Assembly (NCBI GenBank): GCA_937950385.1
Contig: CALFEA010000092.1
Location: 1 to 15,324, forward strand
Reading direction: 5' to 3'
DNA: 15,324 nucleotides
Source: an uncultured Altererythrobacter sp.
GTDB taxonomy: Bacteria; Pseudomonadota; Alphaproteobacteria; Sphingomonadales; Sphingomonadaceae
Shown here: piece by piece, positions 1-7,844 of the stretch
Position numbering within the stretch: the first letter of the stretch is position 1
How the letters are laid out: each line of letters opens with the position of its first letter
The notes under the pieces: model-generated
The model's input: the letters and a program-made list of their open reading frames with translations, nothing else
The model's database searches: none
Told to the model about the DNA's origin: nothing
Made by a program: the position numbers and the translations under genes

Positions 1-172
1 CAATATCGAAGAAATTGATGCCCGCTTCCAAGGCTTGGCGGATCATCGGGCGCGAGGCTTCTTCGCCCATGGCCCAGTCATGGCCGTCTGCCTCTGCATC
101 GCCGAAGCTCATACAGCCAAGGCACAGGCGGGATACGGTGAGGCCGGTATTGCCGAACTTGGTATATTGCAT
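1..172 (-). CDS. Aldo/keto reductase, N-terminal fragment (runs off the left edge)
   Basis: Read leftwards from an ATG at 172-170, the minus strand encodes about 57 residues beginning MQYTKFGNTGLTVSRLCLGC and continuing through MSFGDAE to AGINFFDI. This is the usual opening of the NADPH-dependent aldo/keto reductase family: a first strand with G-x-T-G-L-x-V-S, the LCLGCMSFG turn, and the FFDI strand, where the catalytic aspartate normally follows as FFDTA-Y or similar. A purine-rich Shine-Dalgarno (AGAGAGG, minus strand, around 181-187) precedes the start. The remainder, with the catalytic Tyr, Lys and His, is outside the window, so the substrate cannot be assigned. The gene diverges from the methionine operon and shares its 109-bp upstream region, but nothing seen ties the two functionally. 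Confidence 0.88.
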   Translation of the reverse strand, partial: MQYTKFGNTGLTVSRLCLGCMSFGDAEADGHDWAMGEEASRPMIRQALEAGINFFDI

Positions 173-263
173 TGCGGAGCCTCTCTTTTGATTGATCCAT
201 GCGCATTTAGCACGCGGCGCGAAACTTCCAACCATCAAGACCGCTGTGAGATCGCACTTGCGG

Positions 264-283
264 ATATAACAATATCTTTATAT
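264..283. promoter_or_regulatory. Putative operator: 20-bp imperfect palindrome, SahR/ArsR-like
   Basis: The 20 bp ATATAACAATATCTTTATAT are symmetric at 8 of 10 positions; only 270/277 and 271/276 break the dyad. The outer arms ATATAA and TTATAT match perfectly. A second, nested symmetry GATAT-aaca-ATATC lies at 263-276. The site is AT-rich in GC-rich surroundings and covers the most plausible -10 sequences (TATAAC at 265 or TATATG at 279) and the ATG at 282. Dimeric ArsR-type repressors bind such dyads, and from memory SahR sites of alphaproteobacteria look like ATATAAAGATATCTTTATAT, which would differ here at only two bases. I infer autoregulation of the regulator-metF-metH operon. No second copy was noticed elsewhere in the window. 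Confidence 0.65.
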
Positions 284-1289
284 GCCTTCTCTCATGCCTA
301 TTGAAACAACCATGCGCGCGCTTGCAGATTCGACCCGCCTCAGGATCATGCGGCTGCTATCGGCTATGGAATTGGCCGTGGGTGAACTGGCGCAGGTTTT
401 GGGGCAGAGCCAGCCGCGCGTATCGCGCCATGTGGGTATTTTGTGCGATGCGGGATTGGCGGAGCGTCGCCGCGAAGGAAGCTGGGTGTTCCTGCGCGCA
501 CCAGCTCCCTCTCACGAATGGGCGATTTTGAACGCCGCTGTGACCAGACTGCTGGATACTGCGGAGCGCGAAGATGCACAAATGGCGGCCCAATGCGCTG
601 ATGATCGCCGAAAATTAAATGCCGTGCGCGCAGCACGCGAAAATACGGCCGAAGATTACTTTGCCCGCCATGCCGAAGAATGGGATGATCTGAGCCGCAG
701 ACACAGTCCCGATGCACTGGTAGAGGATGCATTGCTCGAAACATTGGGCAGCGCGCCGCTTGGCCATGTGCTGGATATTGGCACGGGCACTGGCAGGATG
801 GCGGAAATATTCGCGCCCCATGCAGCCCATGTCGTGGCGCTCGACAAAAGCCTTGAGATGTTGCGGATTGCTCGGGCGAAATTGCAAAACCTGCCCGCCG
901 ATGCGGCCGAATTGGTGCAGGGCGACTTTGCTGATCTGCCCTTTGGAGAGGGTCAGTTCGATACTGTGCTATTGCATCAGGTTCTGCATTTTGCGCTGGA
1001 TCCGCAGCTTGCTTTGGCCGAGGCTGCGCGCGTCACCAAACCGGCAGGGCGCATTGCTATCGTCGATTTTGCCGCGCATGACCGCGAGGAATTGCGCGAA
1101 CGCCACGCCCATACGCGGCTTGGTTTCGGCGACGAACAAATTTCGAAATTGCTTAAAAATTCCGGCTTTATTCCGGCGGCGCCCATTGCCTTTGAAGGAG
1201 AAGAACTGGTGGTCAAAATCTGGCTCGGGAAACGAGTGGGTGAGCGTGCTGACACAAACCCAGTGGCAAATAAGGAAGTTTCCGTATGA
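282..1289 (+). CDS. ArsR-family regulator fused to SAM-dependent methyltransferase domain (SahR-like)
   Basis: The 335-residue protein has an N-terminal winged helix-turn-helix of ArsR type at about residues 5-75 (TMRALADSTRLRIMRLL, then the recognition region QSQPRVSRHVGILCDAGL and the wing RREGSWVFLR). A linker leads to a class I methyltransferase fold at about 130-310, with motif I VLDIGTGTGR at 163-172, the acidic end of strand 2 (VVALD), QGDFADLPF, and the post-motif IVDFAAHD. It lacks the cysteine metal-binding box of metal-sensing ArsR proteins. It overlaps metF by four bases. In this setting the methyltransferase fold probably works as a sensor of SAH or SAM rather than as an enzyme, as in the SahR group of SAM-cycle regulators; this is inference. 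Start choice is open: neither ATG 282 nor ATG 294 (MPIETTMRAL) has a Shine-Dalgarno, and the palindrome 264-283 overlaps the first, so a leaderless start at 294 is possible. Confidence 0.88.
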   Translation: MPSLMPIETTMRALADSTRLRIMRLLSAMELAVGELAQVLGQSQPRVSRHVGILCDAGLAERRREGSWVFLRAPAPSHEWAILNAAVTRLLDTAEREDAQMAAQCADDRRKLNAVRAARENTAEDYFARHAEEWDDLSRRHSPDALVEDALLETLGSAPLGHVLDIGTGTGRMAEIFAPHAAHVVALDKSLEMLRIARAKLQNLPADAAELVQGDFADLPFGEGQFDTVLLHQVLHFALDPQLALAEAARVTKPAGRIAIVDFAAHDREELRERHAHTRLGFGDEQISKLLKNSGFIPAAPIAFEGEELVVKIWLGKRVGERADTNPVANKEVSV

Positions 1290-2218
1290 CCACCCCCGCA
1301 TTGGATCAGGCGAAAGAAGCGCGCACCGCGCATGACACACCTTTGTTCGCTGCACTGCCAGGCGACATTGATGTCAGCTTTGAATTCTTTCCTCCCAAAA
1401 CCGAAAAAATGGCAGAGACATTGTGGGATAGCGTTGCGACGCTGGCGCCCTTTGATCCGCGCTTTGTATCGGTGACTTACGGTGCAGGCGGCACCACGCG
1501 CGAGCGTACGCATGAGCAGGTCGTGCGGATCAACAATGAAACCGGTATTCCCGCCGCCGCGCACCTCACTTGCGTTAATGCAACGCGCGAGGAAGTGGAT
1601 GCGGTGGCGCGCCATTATTGGGAAAGCGGCGTGCGGCATATTGTTGCACTTCGCGGCGATGCGCCTGACGGTGACGGCACATACACGCCTCATCCTGGCG
1701 GCTATGCCAATGCCGTGGAACTGATCGCGGGCCTGAAGAAAATTGCTGATTTTGAAATTTCTTGCGCAGCCTATCCGGAGGTTCACCCCGACAGTCCTGA
1801 TGCGCAAGCGGATCTCGACAATCTCAAGGCTAAGTTTGATGCAGGCGCTACTCGCGCCATCACGCAGTTCTTTTTTGAGCCGGAGTGTTTTTTCCGTTTC
1901 CGCGATAATGCGGCTGCTAGAGGAATTACAGGTGAGATTACGCCAGGTATTATGCCCGTACTAAGCTTTGCCGCAGTTCAGAAAATGTCTGGCCTATGCG
2001 GCACGGTGATCCCAGATTGGATGGCGGGATTGTTCGATGGTTTGGAAGATCATCCCAAAGCGCGCCAGCTGGTTTCCGCCACTATCGCGGCTGAATTGTC
2101 GCGCAGGCTATATGCTGGCGGGGTGCGTCAGTTTCATTTCTACACATTGAACCGCGCAGAGCTGAGCTATTCGATCTGCCATCTGCTGGGCCTGCGTCCC
2201 AAAGGCGATAAATCATGA
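1286..2218 (+). CDS. metF: 5,10-methylenetetrahydrofolate reductase
   Basis: This flavoenzyme reduces 5,10-methylene-THF to 5-methyl-THF, the methyl donor for methionine synthase, in the cytoplasm. The 310 residues (E. coli MetF has 296) show the family landmarks in order: VSFEFFPPK with the catalytic Glu33, VTYGAGGTTRERT, AAHLTCV, LRGDAPDG, AAYPEVHPDSPDA, ITQFFFE, PGIMPV, and FHFYTLNRAE near the C terminus. The first 25 residues are an extra, poorly conserved extension. The start is supported by AAGGAAG at 1272-1278, seven bases ahead of the ATG, and by the ATGA overlap with the upstream regulator gene. The stop codon in turn overlaps the start of the methionine synthase half-gene, so all are likely translated from one mRNA. 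Confidence 0.96.
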   Translation: MTTPALDQAKEARTAHDTPLFAALPGDIDVSFEFFPPKTEKMAETLWDSVATLAPFDPRFVSVTYGAGGTTRERTHEQVVRINNETGIPAAAHLTCVNATREEVDAVARHYWESGVRHIVALRGDAPDGDGTYTPHPGGYANAVELIAGLKKIADFEISCAAYPEVHPDSPDAQADLDNLKAKFDAGATRAITQFFFEPECFFRFRDNAAARGITGEITPGIMPVLSFAAVQKMSGLCGTVIPDWMAGLFDGLEDHPKARQLVSATIAAELSRRLYAGGVRQFHFYTLNRAELSYSICHLLGLRPKGDKS

Positions 2219-3261
2219 ATTCGCGCGAGAAACTTCAGACCGTCGCGGCCGAACGTGTGCTGATTTTTGATGGGGCGTTCGGCACGCAAATCCAAGACCG
2301 CAAGCTGACCGAGGAAGATTATGCTGGCGATCTGGGGCTGAAGGCCGATCAAAAGGGCAATAATGATATCCTTGCGCTTACCCGCCCTGATGTCCTTTCC
2401 GATATCACCCGCGCTTATTTGGATGCGGGATCAGATGTTATTTCCACCAATACATTCTCGGCCAATACGATCAGTCAGGCTGACTATGCCGCAGAAAGCC
2501 AAGTGGATGCGATCAATGTCGCCTCTGCCCAATTGGCACGCACATTAGCGGATGAATATGAAGCCAAAGATGGCCGCCCGCGCTTTGTGGCAGGCGCCAT
2601 CGGCCCGACGAACAAAACCCTCTCGCTTAGCCCCGATGTCGAAGACCCCGGCTTCCGCGAGATTACTTTTGATGAGCTGACCGCGGTCTATCATCAGCAA
2701 GCAGCAGCATTGGTGAAGGGCGGAGCGGATTTCATTCTGATCGAGACGATTTTCGACACGCTCAATGCCAAGGCCGGTATCTTTGCCGTCAAACAGCTCG
2801 AAAGCGAACTGGGCCGAGATGTGCCGATCATGCTGTCGATGACGCTGACCGATTTGTCTGGCCGCAATTTGTCGGGCCACACGGTCGAGGCATTTTGGTG
2901 CGCAGTGCGCCATGCCAAGCCTGTAACTGTCGGCCTCAATTGCAGCTTTGGCGCAGATCAATTGCGCCCGCATGTGCAATTGCTGTCGGGTATCGCCGAT
3001 ACGTTGATCATGGCCTATCCCAATGCTGGCCTGCCCAATGAACTGGGTGAATATGACGAGATGCCTGACACAACGGCTGGTCTCGTCAAACAATGGGCTG
3101 ATGCAGGCCAAGTCAATATCCTTGGCGGATGCTGCGGATCATCGCCCGCCCATATCGCTGCCATGGCAAAAGCCGTTCAGGGAGTCTCCCCGCGCTCCGT
3201 GCCTGTAGCCAGCCCTGATATGAAGCTCGCCGGCCTAGAACCCTTTACGATTGTTGCCTAA
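2215..3261 (+). CDS. metH: Methionine synthase, homocysteine-binding (N-terminal) half
   Basis: This 348-residue protein corresponds to the first module of cobalamin-dependent methionine synthase, the zinc (beta/alpha)8 barrel that activates homocysteine. It opens with [15 protein letters not shown] and carries [48 protein letters not shown] and [15 protein letters not shown]. The three zinc cysteines are present: Cys243 in GLNCSFG, and Cys306 and Cys307 in [13 protein letters not shown], offset by four from E. coli Cys247/310/311. A Shine-Dalgarno AAGG at 2202-2205 and an ATGA overlap with metF fix the start. The protein ends exactly where the first barrel of full-length MetH ends, and the rest is the next gene. 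It must cooperate with that partner because it has no cobalamin or folate domain of its own. A stand-alone homocysteine methyltransferase role (for example with betaine or S-methylmethionine) is less likely given the neighbour. Confidence 0.93.
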   Translation: MNSREKLQTVAAERVLIFDGAFGTQIQDRKLTEEDYAGDLGLKADQKGNNDILALTRPDVLSDITRAYLDAGSDVISTNTFSANTISQADYAAESQVDAINVASAQLARTLADEYEAKDGRPRFVAGAIGPTNKTLSLSPDVEDPGFREITFDELTAVYHQQAAALVKGGADFILIETIFDTLNAKAGIFAVKQLESELGRDVPIMLSMTLTDLSGRNLSGHTVEAFWCAVRHAKPVTVGLNCSFGADQLRPHVQLLSGIADTLIMAYPNAGLPNELGEYDEMPDTTAGLVKQWADAGQVNILGGCCGSSPAHIAAMAKAVQGVSPRSVPVASPDMKLAGLEPFTIVA

Positions 3262-3262
3262 A

Positions 3263-5917
3263 ATGAACCAGAAATCCTCTGCCCAATTCGTCAATATTGG
3301 CGAGCGTACAAATGTCACCGGCTCTGCCCGTTTCAAAAAGCTCATCATGGCGGATGATTATGCCGCCGCCGTAGAGGTGGCGCGCCAGCAGGTTGAAAAT
3401 GGCGCGCAGGTGATCGACGTCAATATGGACGAAGGTTTGCTCGACGCAGAATATGCGATGACAACTTTCCTGAAATTGATTTCAGCAGAGCCGGATATCG
3501 CGCGCGTCCCGGTGATGGTCGATAGCTCCAAATGGAGCGTTATCGAGGCGGGTTTGAAATGCGTTTCGGGCAAGCCAATTGTGAACTCAATCTCTATGAA
3601 AGAGGGTGAGGAACAATTCTTAGAACAAGCGCGGCTGTGCATGGCATATGGCGCGGCGGTTGTGGTGATGGCATTCGATGAGACCGGGCAAGCGGACACA
3701 AAGGCGCGCAAGGTTGAGATATGTAAGCGCGCTTATGATTTGCTGATCGGTATCGGCTTTCCGGCAGAAGACATCATCTTCGATCCCAATGTCTTTGCCG
3801 TGGCCACCGGTATTGCGGAACACAATCGATATGGCCTCGATTTCATCGAAGCATGCAGCGAAATCAAAGCCGCATGCCCACGTGCCAAAACCAGCGGCGG
3901 GCTTTCCAATCTCTCCTTTAGCTTTCGCGGGAATGAGACTGTGCGCCGCGCGATGCATTCCGTATTCCTCTATCACGCAATTCCCGCTGGCCTTGATATG
4001 GCGATCGTCAATGCGGGACAGCTTGATGTTTATGACACGATTGATCCTGCGCTTCGGGATGCCTGCGAAGATGTAATTCTGATGCGCTCAAGGGACGGCG
4101 ATAGTGAAGATGGCGATAGCGCCACCGAACGCCTGATTACGATGGCAGAGGGCTTTAAAGGCAAGTCGGTTGAGGACGAGAAAAAGGCAGCGGAATGGCG
4201 CGGCTGGCCGGTAGCCAAACGCCTTGAGCATGCGCTGGTCAAAGGCATTGATGCGCATGTCGTCGATGATACCGAAGAAATGCGCGCGGCGACTGAAGAG
4301 GCTGGCGGACGGCCTATTGAAGTTATCGAAGGCCCATTGATGGACGGCATGAATGTCGTTGGCGACTTGTTCGGCAGCGGCAAAATGTTCCTACCCCAAG
4401 TGGTGAAATCCGCCCGCGTGATGAAGAAGGCTGTGGCGCATCTCATTCCTTATATTGAGGCTGAAAAGGCGCTGCTTGGCGGGGCTGATGCGAAGGCCAA
4501 GGGCACGATAATAATGGCCACGGTGAAGGGTGATGTGCACGATATTGGCAAGAATATCGTCGGCGTCGTGCTGCAATGCAATGGCTATGAAGTTGTCGAT
4601 ATGGGCGTGATGGTGCCGTGGACCGACATCTTACAAGCGGCCAAGGATCACAATGCTGACATGATCGGGCTTTCGGGTTTGATCACGCCTTCTCTGGATG
4701 AGATGGTGACGGTGGCCGAAGAAATGCAGCGTGCCGAAATGACTATGCCGTTGCTGATTGGAGGCGCAACGACGAGCAAAGTGCACACTGCGCTGCGAAT
4801 TGATCCGGCCTATGATGGCCCGGTTATCCATGTGCTGGATGCAAGCCGCGCAGTGGGTGTCGCCTCGAAGCTTTTGTCGGACACGCAGCGCGATGGCTTT
4901 GTCGAAGATACCGCGAGTGAATATCAAAAGACCCGCGATGCACGTGCAGGCAAAGGCCCCAAGGCTTTGCTCACTTTGGATGAAGCGCGGGCCAATTATT
5001 ACGATGCCTTTCTGAGCGATAAGCCCGCGCCGCCTTTACAGCCTGGCGTCCATAAATTCGATGATTGGCCGCTAGAGGAATTGCGCGAGCTGTTTGATTG
5101 GACACCATTCTTCCGGGCTTGGGAGTTGCACGGCAACTATCCGGCGATCCTTGATGATGAAGTGGTGGGCGAGACGGCGCGCAATTTGAAAGCCGATGCC
5201 GATGCTATGCTCGATAAGATCATTGCAGAAAAATGGCTGACGGCGCGCGGGGTCGCAGGCTTTTGGCCATGCGCGCGTGATGGGGCTGATGATGTTGTCA
5301 TCCACCGCGTGCGGCGCGAAGAACATGTGCGGCTGGCATTCCTTCGCCAACAGGTGAAGAAATCGCGTGACCGCGCCAATATGTGCTTGGCGGACTTCAT
5401 CGATCCCAACGGTGATTGGATCGGCGGCTTTGCAGTTGGTATCCATGGGATCGAGCCGCATTTGGGGCGGTTTCAAGCGGATAAGGATGATTATTCCGAC
5501 ATCCTTTTGAAATCACTGGCTGACCGGTTCGCAGAAGCCTTTGCAGAGCGTTTGCACCAGCACACACGCACAGACCTATGGGGCTATGCACCCGGCGAGC
5601 AGCTGACGAATGCGGCTCTCATCAAGGAAGAATATCGCGGTATTCGCCCAGCGCCAGGCTATCCGGCATGCCCCGATCATAGCTTGAAGCCGATCCTGTT
5701 CGACCTGCTTGATGCAGAGGAAAACACCGGTATCACGCTGACCGAAAGCTATGCGATGTATCCCACAGCGGCGGTTTCGGGCTTTTATTTCGGCCATCCT
5801 GAGGCGGAATATTTCGGCGTGGCGCATATCGGGCGCGACCAATTGGAAGATTACGCCAGCAGGCGCGGTGTCGATCTATCCACGGCAGAACGCTGGCTAC
5901 GTCCTAATCTCGATTGA
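3263..5917 (+). CDS. metH: Methionine synthase, folate/cobalamin/reactivation (C-terminal) half
   Basis: These 884 residues hold the remaining MetH modules. The pterin-binding barrel spans about 1-290 ([62 protein letters not shown]). The cobalamin cap helices lie at about 320-405. The Rossmann B12 domain carries [15 protein letters not shown], with the axial His426, then [12 protein letters not shown] and LIGGATTSK. The SAM-dependent reactivation domain follows from about 565 ([54 protein letters not shown]). Together with the preceding protein this makes 1232 residues, against 1227 in E. coli MetH, so nothing is missing. The ATG at 3263 lies one base after the upstream stop; an in-frame TTG at 3251 would add only four residues. 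No clear Shine-Dalgarno is visible, so translation is probably by coupling. The reactivation domain implies use of SAM and a flavodoxin-type reductant. Confidence 0.95.
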   Translation: MNQKSSAQFVNIGERTNVTGSARFKKLIMADDYAAAVEVARQQVENGAQVIDVNMDEGLLDAEYAMTTFLKLISAEPDIARVPVMVDSSKWSVIEAGLKCVSGKPIVNSISMKEGEEQFLEQARLCMAYGAAVVVMAFDETGQADTKARKVEICKRAYDLLIGIGFPAEDIIFDPNVFAVATGIAEHNRYGLDFIEACSEIKAACPRAKTSGGLSNLSFSFRGNETVRRAMHSVFLYHAIPAGLDMAIVNAGQLDVYDTIDPALRDACEDVILMRSRDGDSEDGDSATERLITMAEGFKGKSVEDEKKAAEWRGWPVAKRLEHALVKGIDAHVVDDTEEMRAATEEAGGRPIEVIEGPLMDGMNVVGDLFGSGKMFLPQVVKSARVMKKAVAHLIPYIEAEKALLGGADAKAKGTIIMATVKGDVHDIGKNIVGVVLQCNGYEVVDMGVMVPWTDILQAAKDHNADMIGLSGLITPSLDEMVTVAEEMQRAEMTMPLLIGGATTSKVHTALRIDPAYDGPVIHVLDASRAVGVASKLLSDTQRDGFVEDTASEYQKTRDARAGKGPKALLTLDEARANYYDAFLSDKPAPPLQPGVHKFDDWPLEELRELFDWTPFFRAWELHGNYPAILDDEVVGETARNLKADADAMLDKIIAEKWLTARGVAGFWPCARDGADDVVIHRVRREEHVRLAFLRQQVKKSRDRANMCLADFIDPNGDWIGGFAVGIHGIEPHLGRFQADKDDYSDILLKSLADRFAEAFAERLHQHTRTDLWGYAPGEQLTNAALIKEEYRGIRPAPGYPACPDHSLKPILFDLLDAEENTGITLTESYAMYPTAAVSGFYFGHPEAEYFGVAHIGRDQLEDYASRRGVDLSTAERWLRPNLD

Positions 5918-5925
5918 CGCTGGAA

Positions 5926-5970
5926 ACAGAATCGCACAGACAAAATGCGTCGCTATGGAAGTGATTCTGT
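5926..5970. other. Inverted repeat between metH and the glycine riboswitch
   Basis: ACAGAATC at 5926-5933 is perfectly complementary to GATTCTGT at 5963-5970. Inside it, one G-U and one C-G pair extend the possible RNA stem to ten pairs around a loop of about 25 bases. It begins nine bases after the metH stop. No run of T follows, so it is not a classical intrinsic terminator; it may mark the 3' end of the methionine mRNA, an mRNA stability element, or a protein-binding dyad. The pairing is seen directly, the function is not. Confidence 0.45.
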
Positions 5971-5980
5971 AGACATATCA

Positions 5981-6172
5981 TCGGGAGAGTTCGCGCCGTA
6001 TTTGCGGTGATGGACGCCGAAGGAGCAACCGCCCCGGAAACTCTCAGGCAAATGGACCGCTGATATGTAGGCACTCTGGAAAGCGTTCCGCGCCCTTGGG
6101 CTGAGAACCACCGAAGGGGAAGGCTCGCACAGGTTTCGTGCAGGCTAAGCTCTCAGGTTTCCCGACAGAGGG
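5981..6172 (+). promoter_or_regulatory. Tandem glycine riboswitch (two aptamers)
   Basis: Two consecutive glycine aptamers are recognisable. Aptamer 1 runs about 5983-6060: GAGAGTT (5985-5991) pairs with AACTCTC (6039-6045), with the conserved core GCCGAAGGAGCAA near 6016 and CTCAGGCAAATGGACCG at 6043-6059. A short linker (TGATATGTAGG) leads to aptamer 2, about 6072-6172. There CTCTG (6074-6078) pairs with CAGAG (6166-6170), the core is ACCACCGAAGGGGAAGGC at 6107-6124 and CTCTCAGG at 6150-6157, and a closed hairpin GCAC/GTGC lies at 6127-6141. This class binds glycine and typically switches on glycine cleavage genes, which is exactly what follows. The sequence from 6173 to the gcvT start is the presumed expression platform. 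Confidence 0.95.
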
Positions 6173-6233
6173 GGCAGTTGCAACCGTGCTTCATTTGCGG
6201 AGCGCGGACAGGCTGTCTTAAGGGATTTGTGAT
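6173..6233 (+). promoter_or_regulatory. Presumed expression platform and ribosome binding site of gcvT
   Basis: Between the second aptamer and the gcvT TTG codon lie 61 bases. A small hairpin GACA-ggc-TGTC at 6207-6217 sits directly before the Shine-Dalgarno AAGGGA at 6220-6225, eight bases ahead of the start. No intrinsic terminator (strong stem plus T run) is visible, which favours control of translation rather than of transcription termination. The SD core GGGA could also pair with TCCC near 6160-6163 inside aptamer 2, which would allow glycine binding to free the site. That alternative pairing is an inference from complementarity only. Confidence 0.45.
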
Positions 6234-7412
6234 TTGAGCGACGACCACACACCAGATGACGATATGCCAGAAGGCGATATGCCGCTGGATCCGTTGCCGC
6301 TGGACGCTTGGCACCGCGCCAATGGCGCGCGCATGGTGCCGTTCGCGGGCTATGAAATGCCGATCCAATATTCAGGGACAAATGGCGGCATTGTGGCGGA
6401 GCACAATTGGACGCGCGATAGCGCCAGCCTGTTTGATGTGTCGCATATGGGCCAGCTTGGGTTGGTCGGGCCAGATGGCGATGTCGCCGCTGCCGCGCAG
6501 GCTTTAGAGGCATTGGTTCCTGGAGATATTTCGCAATTGAGCGAGGGGCGGATGCGCTATTCGCTGCTACTGAATGAAGCGGGCGGGGTACTGGATGATC
6601 TGATCATCACCAATACGGGCAAGTCGATCGCTATGGTCGTGAATGGCGCTGTGAAATGGGATGATATTGCTCATTTGCGCGAACATTTGGCAGATGAAAT
6701 CACGCTCACCCATTATGCTGATAATGCCCTGCTTGCTCTGCAAGGGCCAAAGGCAGCAGATGTGCTTGAAGGCTTGGTTCCCGACGCGGGCGCGCTGATC
6801 TTTATGACTTCTGGTTTGTTCCAGTGGGGCGAAGCTGCGCTCTGGGTAAGCCGATCAGGATATACCGGCGAAGATGGGTTTGAAATCGCCATTCCCGCTC
6901 AGCATGTTGAGGCCTTCGCCAATGCATTGACCAGCGATGACCGCGTTAATCCCGCCGGGCTGGGCGCGCGTGACAGTCTGCGCCTTGAGGCCGGCCTGCC
7001 GCTATACGGACATGATTTGAGCGAGGACACCAATCCAGTTTCTGCTGGGCTGAAATTTGCTTTGTCCAAATCGCGCCGCGAAATGCCTGCAGACGGCTCT
7101 GCTTGGATGGGTCAAGAACCTGTCATGGCCGCGTTTGAAACAGGGCCAAGACAGCGCCGTATCGGGCTGTCGCTAGAAGGGCGCATGCCAGCGCGTGAAG
7201 GCGCGGAGGTTTTTGCTGGCGATGTTAAAGTCGGCACCGTTACATCGGGCGGTTTCTCGCCCACATTGGGCCAGCCGATCGCCATGGCCTATGTCGATGT
7301 GGAGCACGCCAAAAAGGGCACAGCCCTTGAAATTGAAGTGCGGGGCAAGCGCCTGCCTGCCGCCGTTACGTCTATGCCTTTTGTACCGCATAAATATTAC
7401 CGAGGGAGCTAA
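6234..7412 (+). CDS. gcvT: Glycine cleavage system T protein (aminomethyltransferase)
   Basis: The T protein transfers the methylene group from aminomethyl-lipoyl H protein to THF, giving 5,10-methylene-THF and ammonia. The 392 residues carry the family path: [24 protein letters not shown], the [10 protein letters not shown] segment, [48 protein letters not shown] (SGYTGEDG is diagnostic), [20 protein letters not shown] and, near the end, [19 protein letters not shown]. The best start is the TTG at 6234, placed eight bases after AAGGGA; no ATG lies upstream in frame, and using an internal ATG would only shorten an acidic, probably disordered tail of about 20 residues. A weak start codon fits riboswitch-controlled translation. 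gcvH follows after five bases. Confidence 0.95.
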   Translation: MSDDHTPDDDMPEGDMPLDPLPLDAWHRANGARMVPFAGYEMPIQYSGTNGGIVAEHNWTRDSASLFDVSHMGQLGLVGPDGDVAAAAQALEALVPGDISQLSEGRMRYSLLLNEAGGVLDDLIITNTGKSIAMVVNGAVKWDDIAHLREHLADEITLTHYADNALLALQGPKAADVLEGLVPDAGALIFMTSGLFQWGEAALWVSRSGYTGEDGFEIAIPAQHVEAFANALTSDDRVNPAGLGARDSLRLEAGLPLYGHDLSEDTNPVSAGLKFALSKSRREMPADGSAWMGQEPVMAAFETGPRQRRIGLSLEGRMPAREGAEVFAGDVKVGTVTSGGFSPTLGQPIAMAYVDVEHAKKGTALEIEVRGKRLPAAVTSMPFVPHKYYRGS

Positions 7413-7417
7413 TTTCA

Positions 7418-7789
7418 ATGCCACGCTATTTTACCGATGAACACGAATGGATCGACATTGAAGGCGATAGCGCCACGGTCGGCATTACCGATTACGCGCA
7501 AGAGCAATTGGGCGATATTGTCTTTGTTGAACTTCCCGACGTGGGCGCGGCTTTGGATAAAGGCGGCGATGCTGCTGTGGTTGAAAGCGTTAAGGCCGCG
7601 AGCGATGTCTACGCACCAATCACTGGCGAAGTGACCGAGGGCAATGGCGCGCTGGAAGATGAGCCTGCGCTGGTTAACACCTCGCCCGAGGAAGACGGCT
7701 GGTTCTTCCGCATGACCATTGGCGATACATCGGAGCTGGAAGGCCTGATGGATGACAAAGCGTATAAGGCTTTTATCGACGGTCTTTGA
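7418..7789 (+). CDS. gcvH: Glycine cleavage system H protein
   Basis: This 123-residue lipoyl carrier shuttles the aminomethyl group between the P, T and L proteins. It begins with [12 protein letters not shown], has [23 protein letters not shown], and carries the lipoylation site at Lys59 within [18 protein letters not shown]. The C-terminal [10 protein letters not shown] and [11 protein letters not shown] are also typical. Length is normal for the family. A purine-rich GAGGGAG at 7402-7408, overlapping the end of gcvT, supports the ATG. The 55 bases to gcvPA show no obvious element, so it belongs to the same transcript. The L protein (lipoamide dehydrogenase) and lipoylation enzymes are not in the window and must be supplied from elsewhere. 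Confidence 0.97.
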   Translation: MPRYFTDEHEWIDIEGDSATVGITDYAQEQLGDIVFVELPDVGAALDKGGDAAVVESVKAASDVYAPITGEVTEGNGALEDEPALVNTSPEEDGWFFRMTIGDTSELEGLMDDKAYKAFIDGL

Positions 7790-7844
7790 TGATCTGCTGA
7801 TCCGCACTTAAGCAAATACAACCCCTTTGAAGCGAGCGAAACCC

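Noticed and set aside
173..281. SAM, SAH or cobalamin riboswitch ahead of the methionine operon
   Set aside because: The gap is only 109 bases, and no conserved B12 box, SAM-II or SAH riboswitch core was seen; the palindrome offers a protein-based explanation.
35..304. Plus-strand open frame of 89 codons at the left edge
   Set aside because: Its first half is antisense to the recognisable aldo/keto reductase start, and the rest crosses the divergent promoter region with the operator palindrome; there is no family resemblance.
977..1807. Long open frame on the minus strand (276 codons)
   Set aside because: It lies opposite the regulator and metF, both of which have clear family motifs; the composition is typical of an antisense shadow (rich in Arg, Ala, Cys, His) and no ribosome site or known domain appears.
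3251..3262. TTG start four codons upstream for the second metH gene
   Set aside because: The ATG at 3263, one base after the preceding stop, is the simpler coupled start; the extra residues MLPK have no family support.
3255..3270. Frameshift or nonsense mutation breaking a single metH
   Set aside because: Both halves are full-length modules with all key residues, the junction is at a domain boundary, and a fresh ATG follows directly, so a natural split is more likely.
5914..5945. TTGACG overlapping the metH stop as a -35 element for the gcv operon
   Set aside because: No acceptable -10 hexamer lies 16-18 bases downstream (the best AT-rich sequence, CAAAAT, is 21 bases away).
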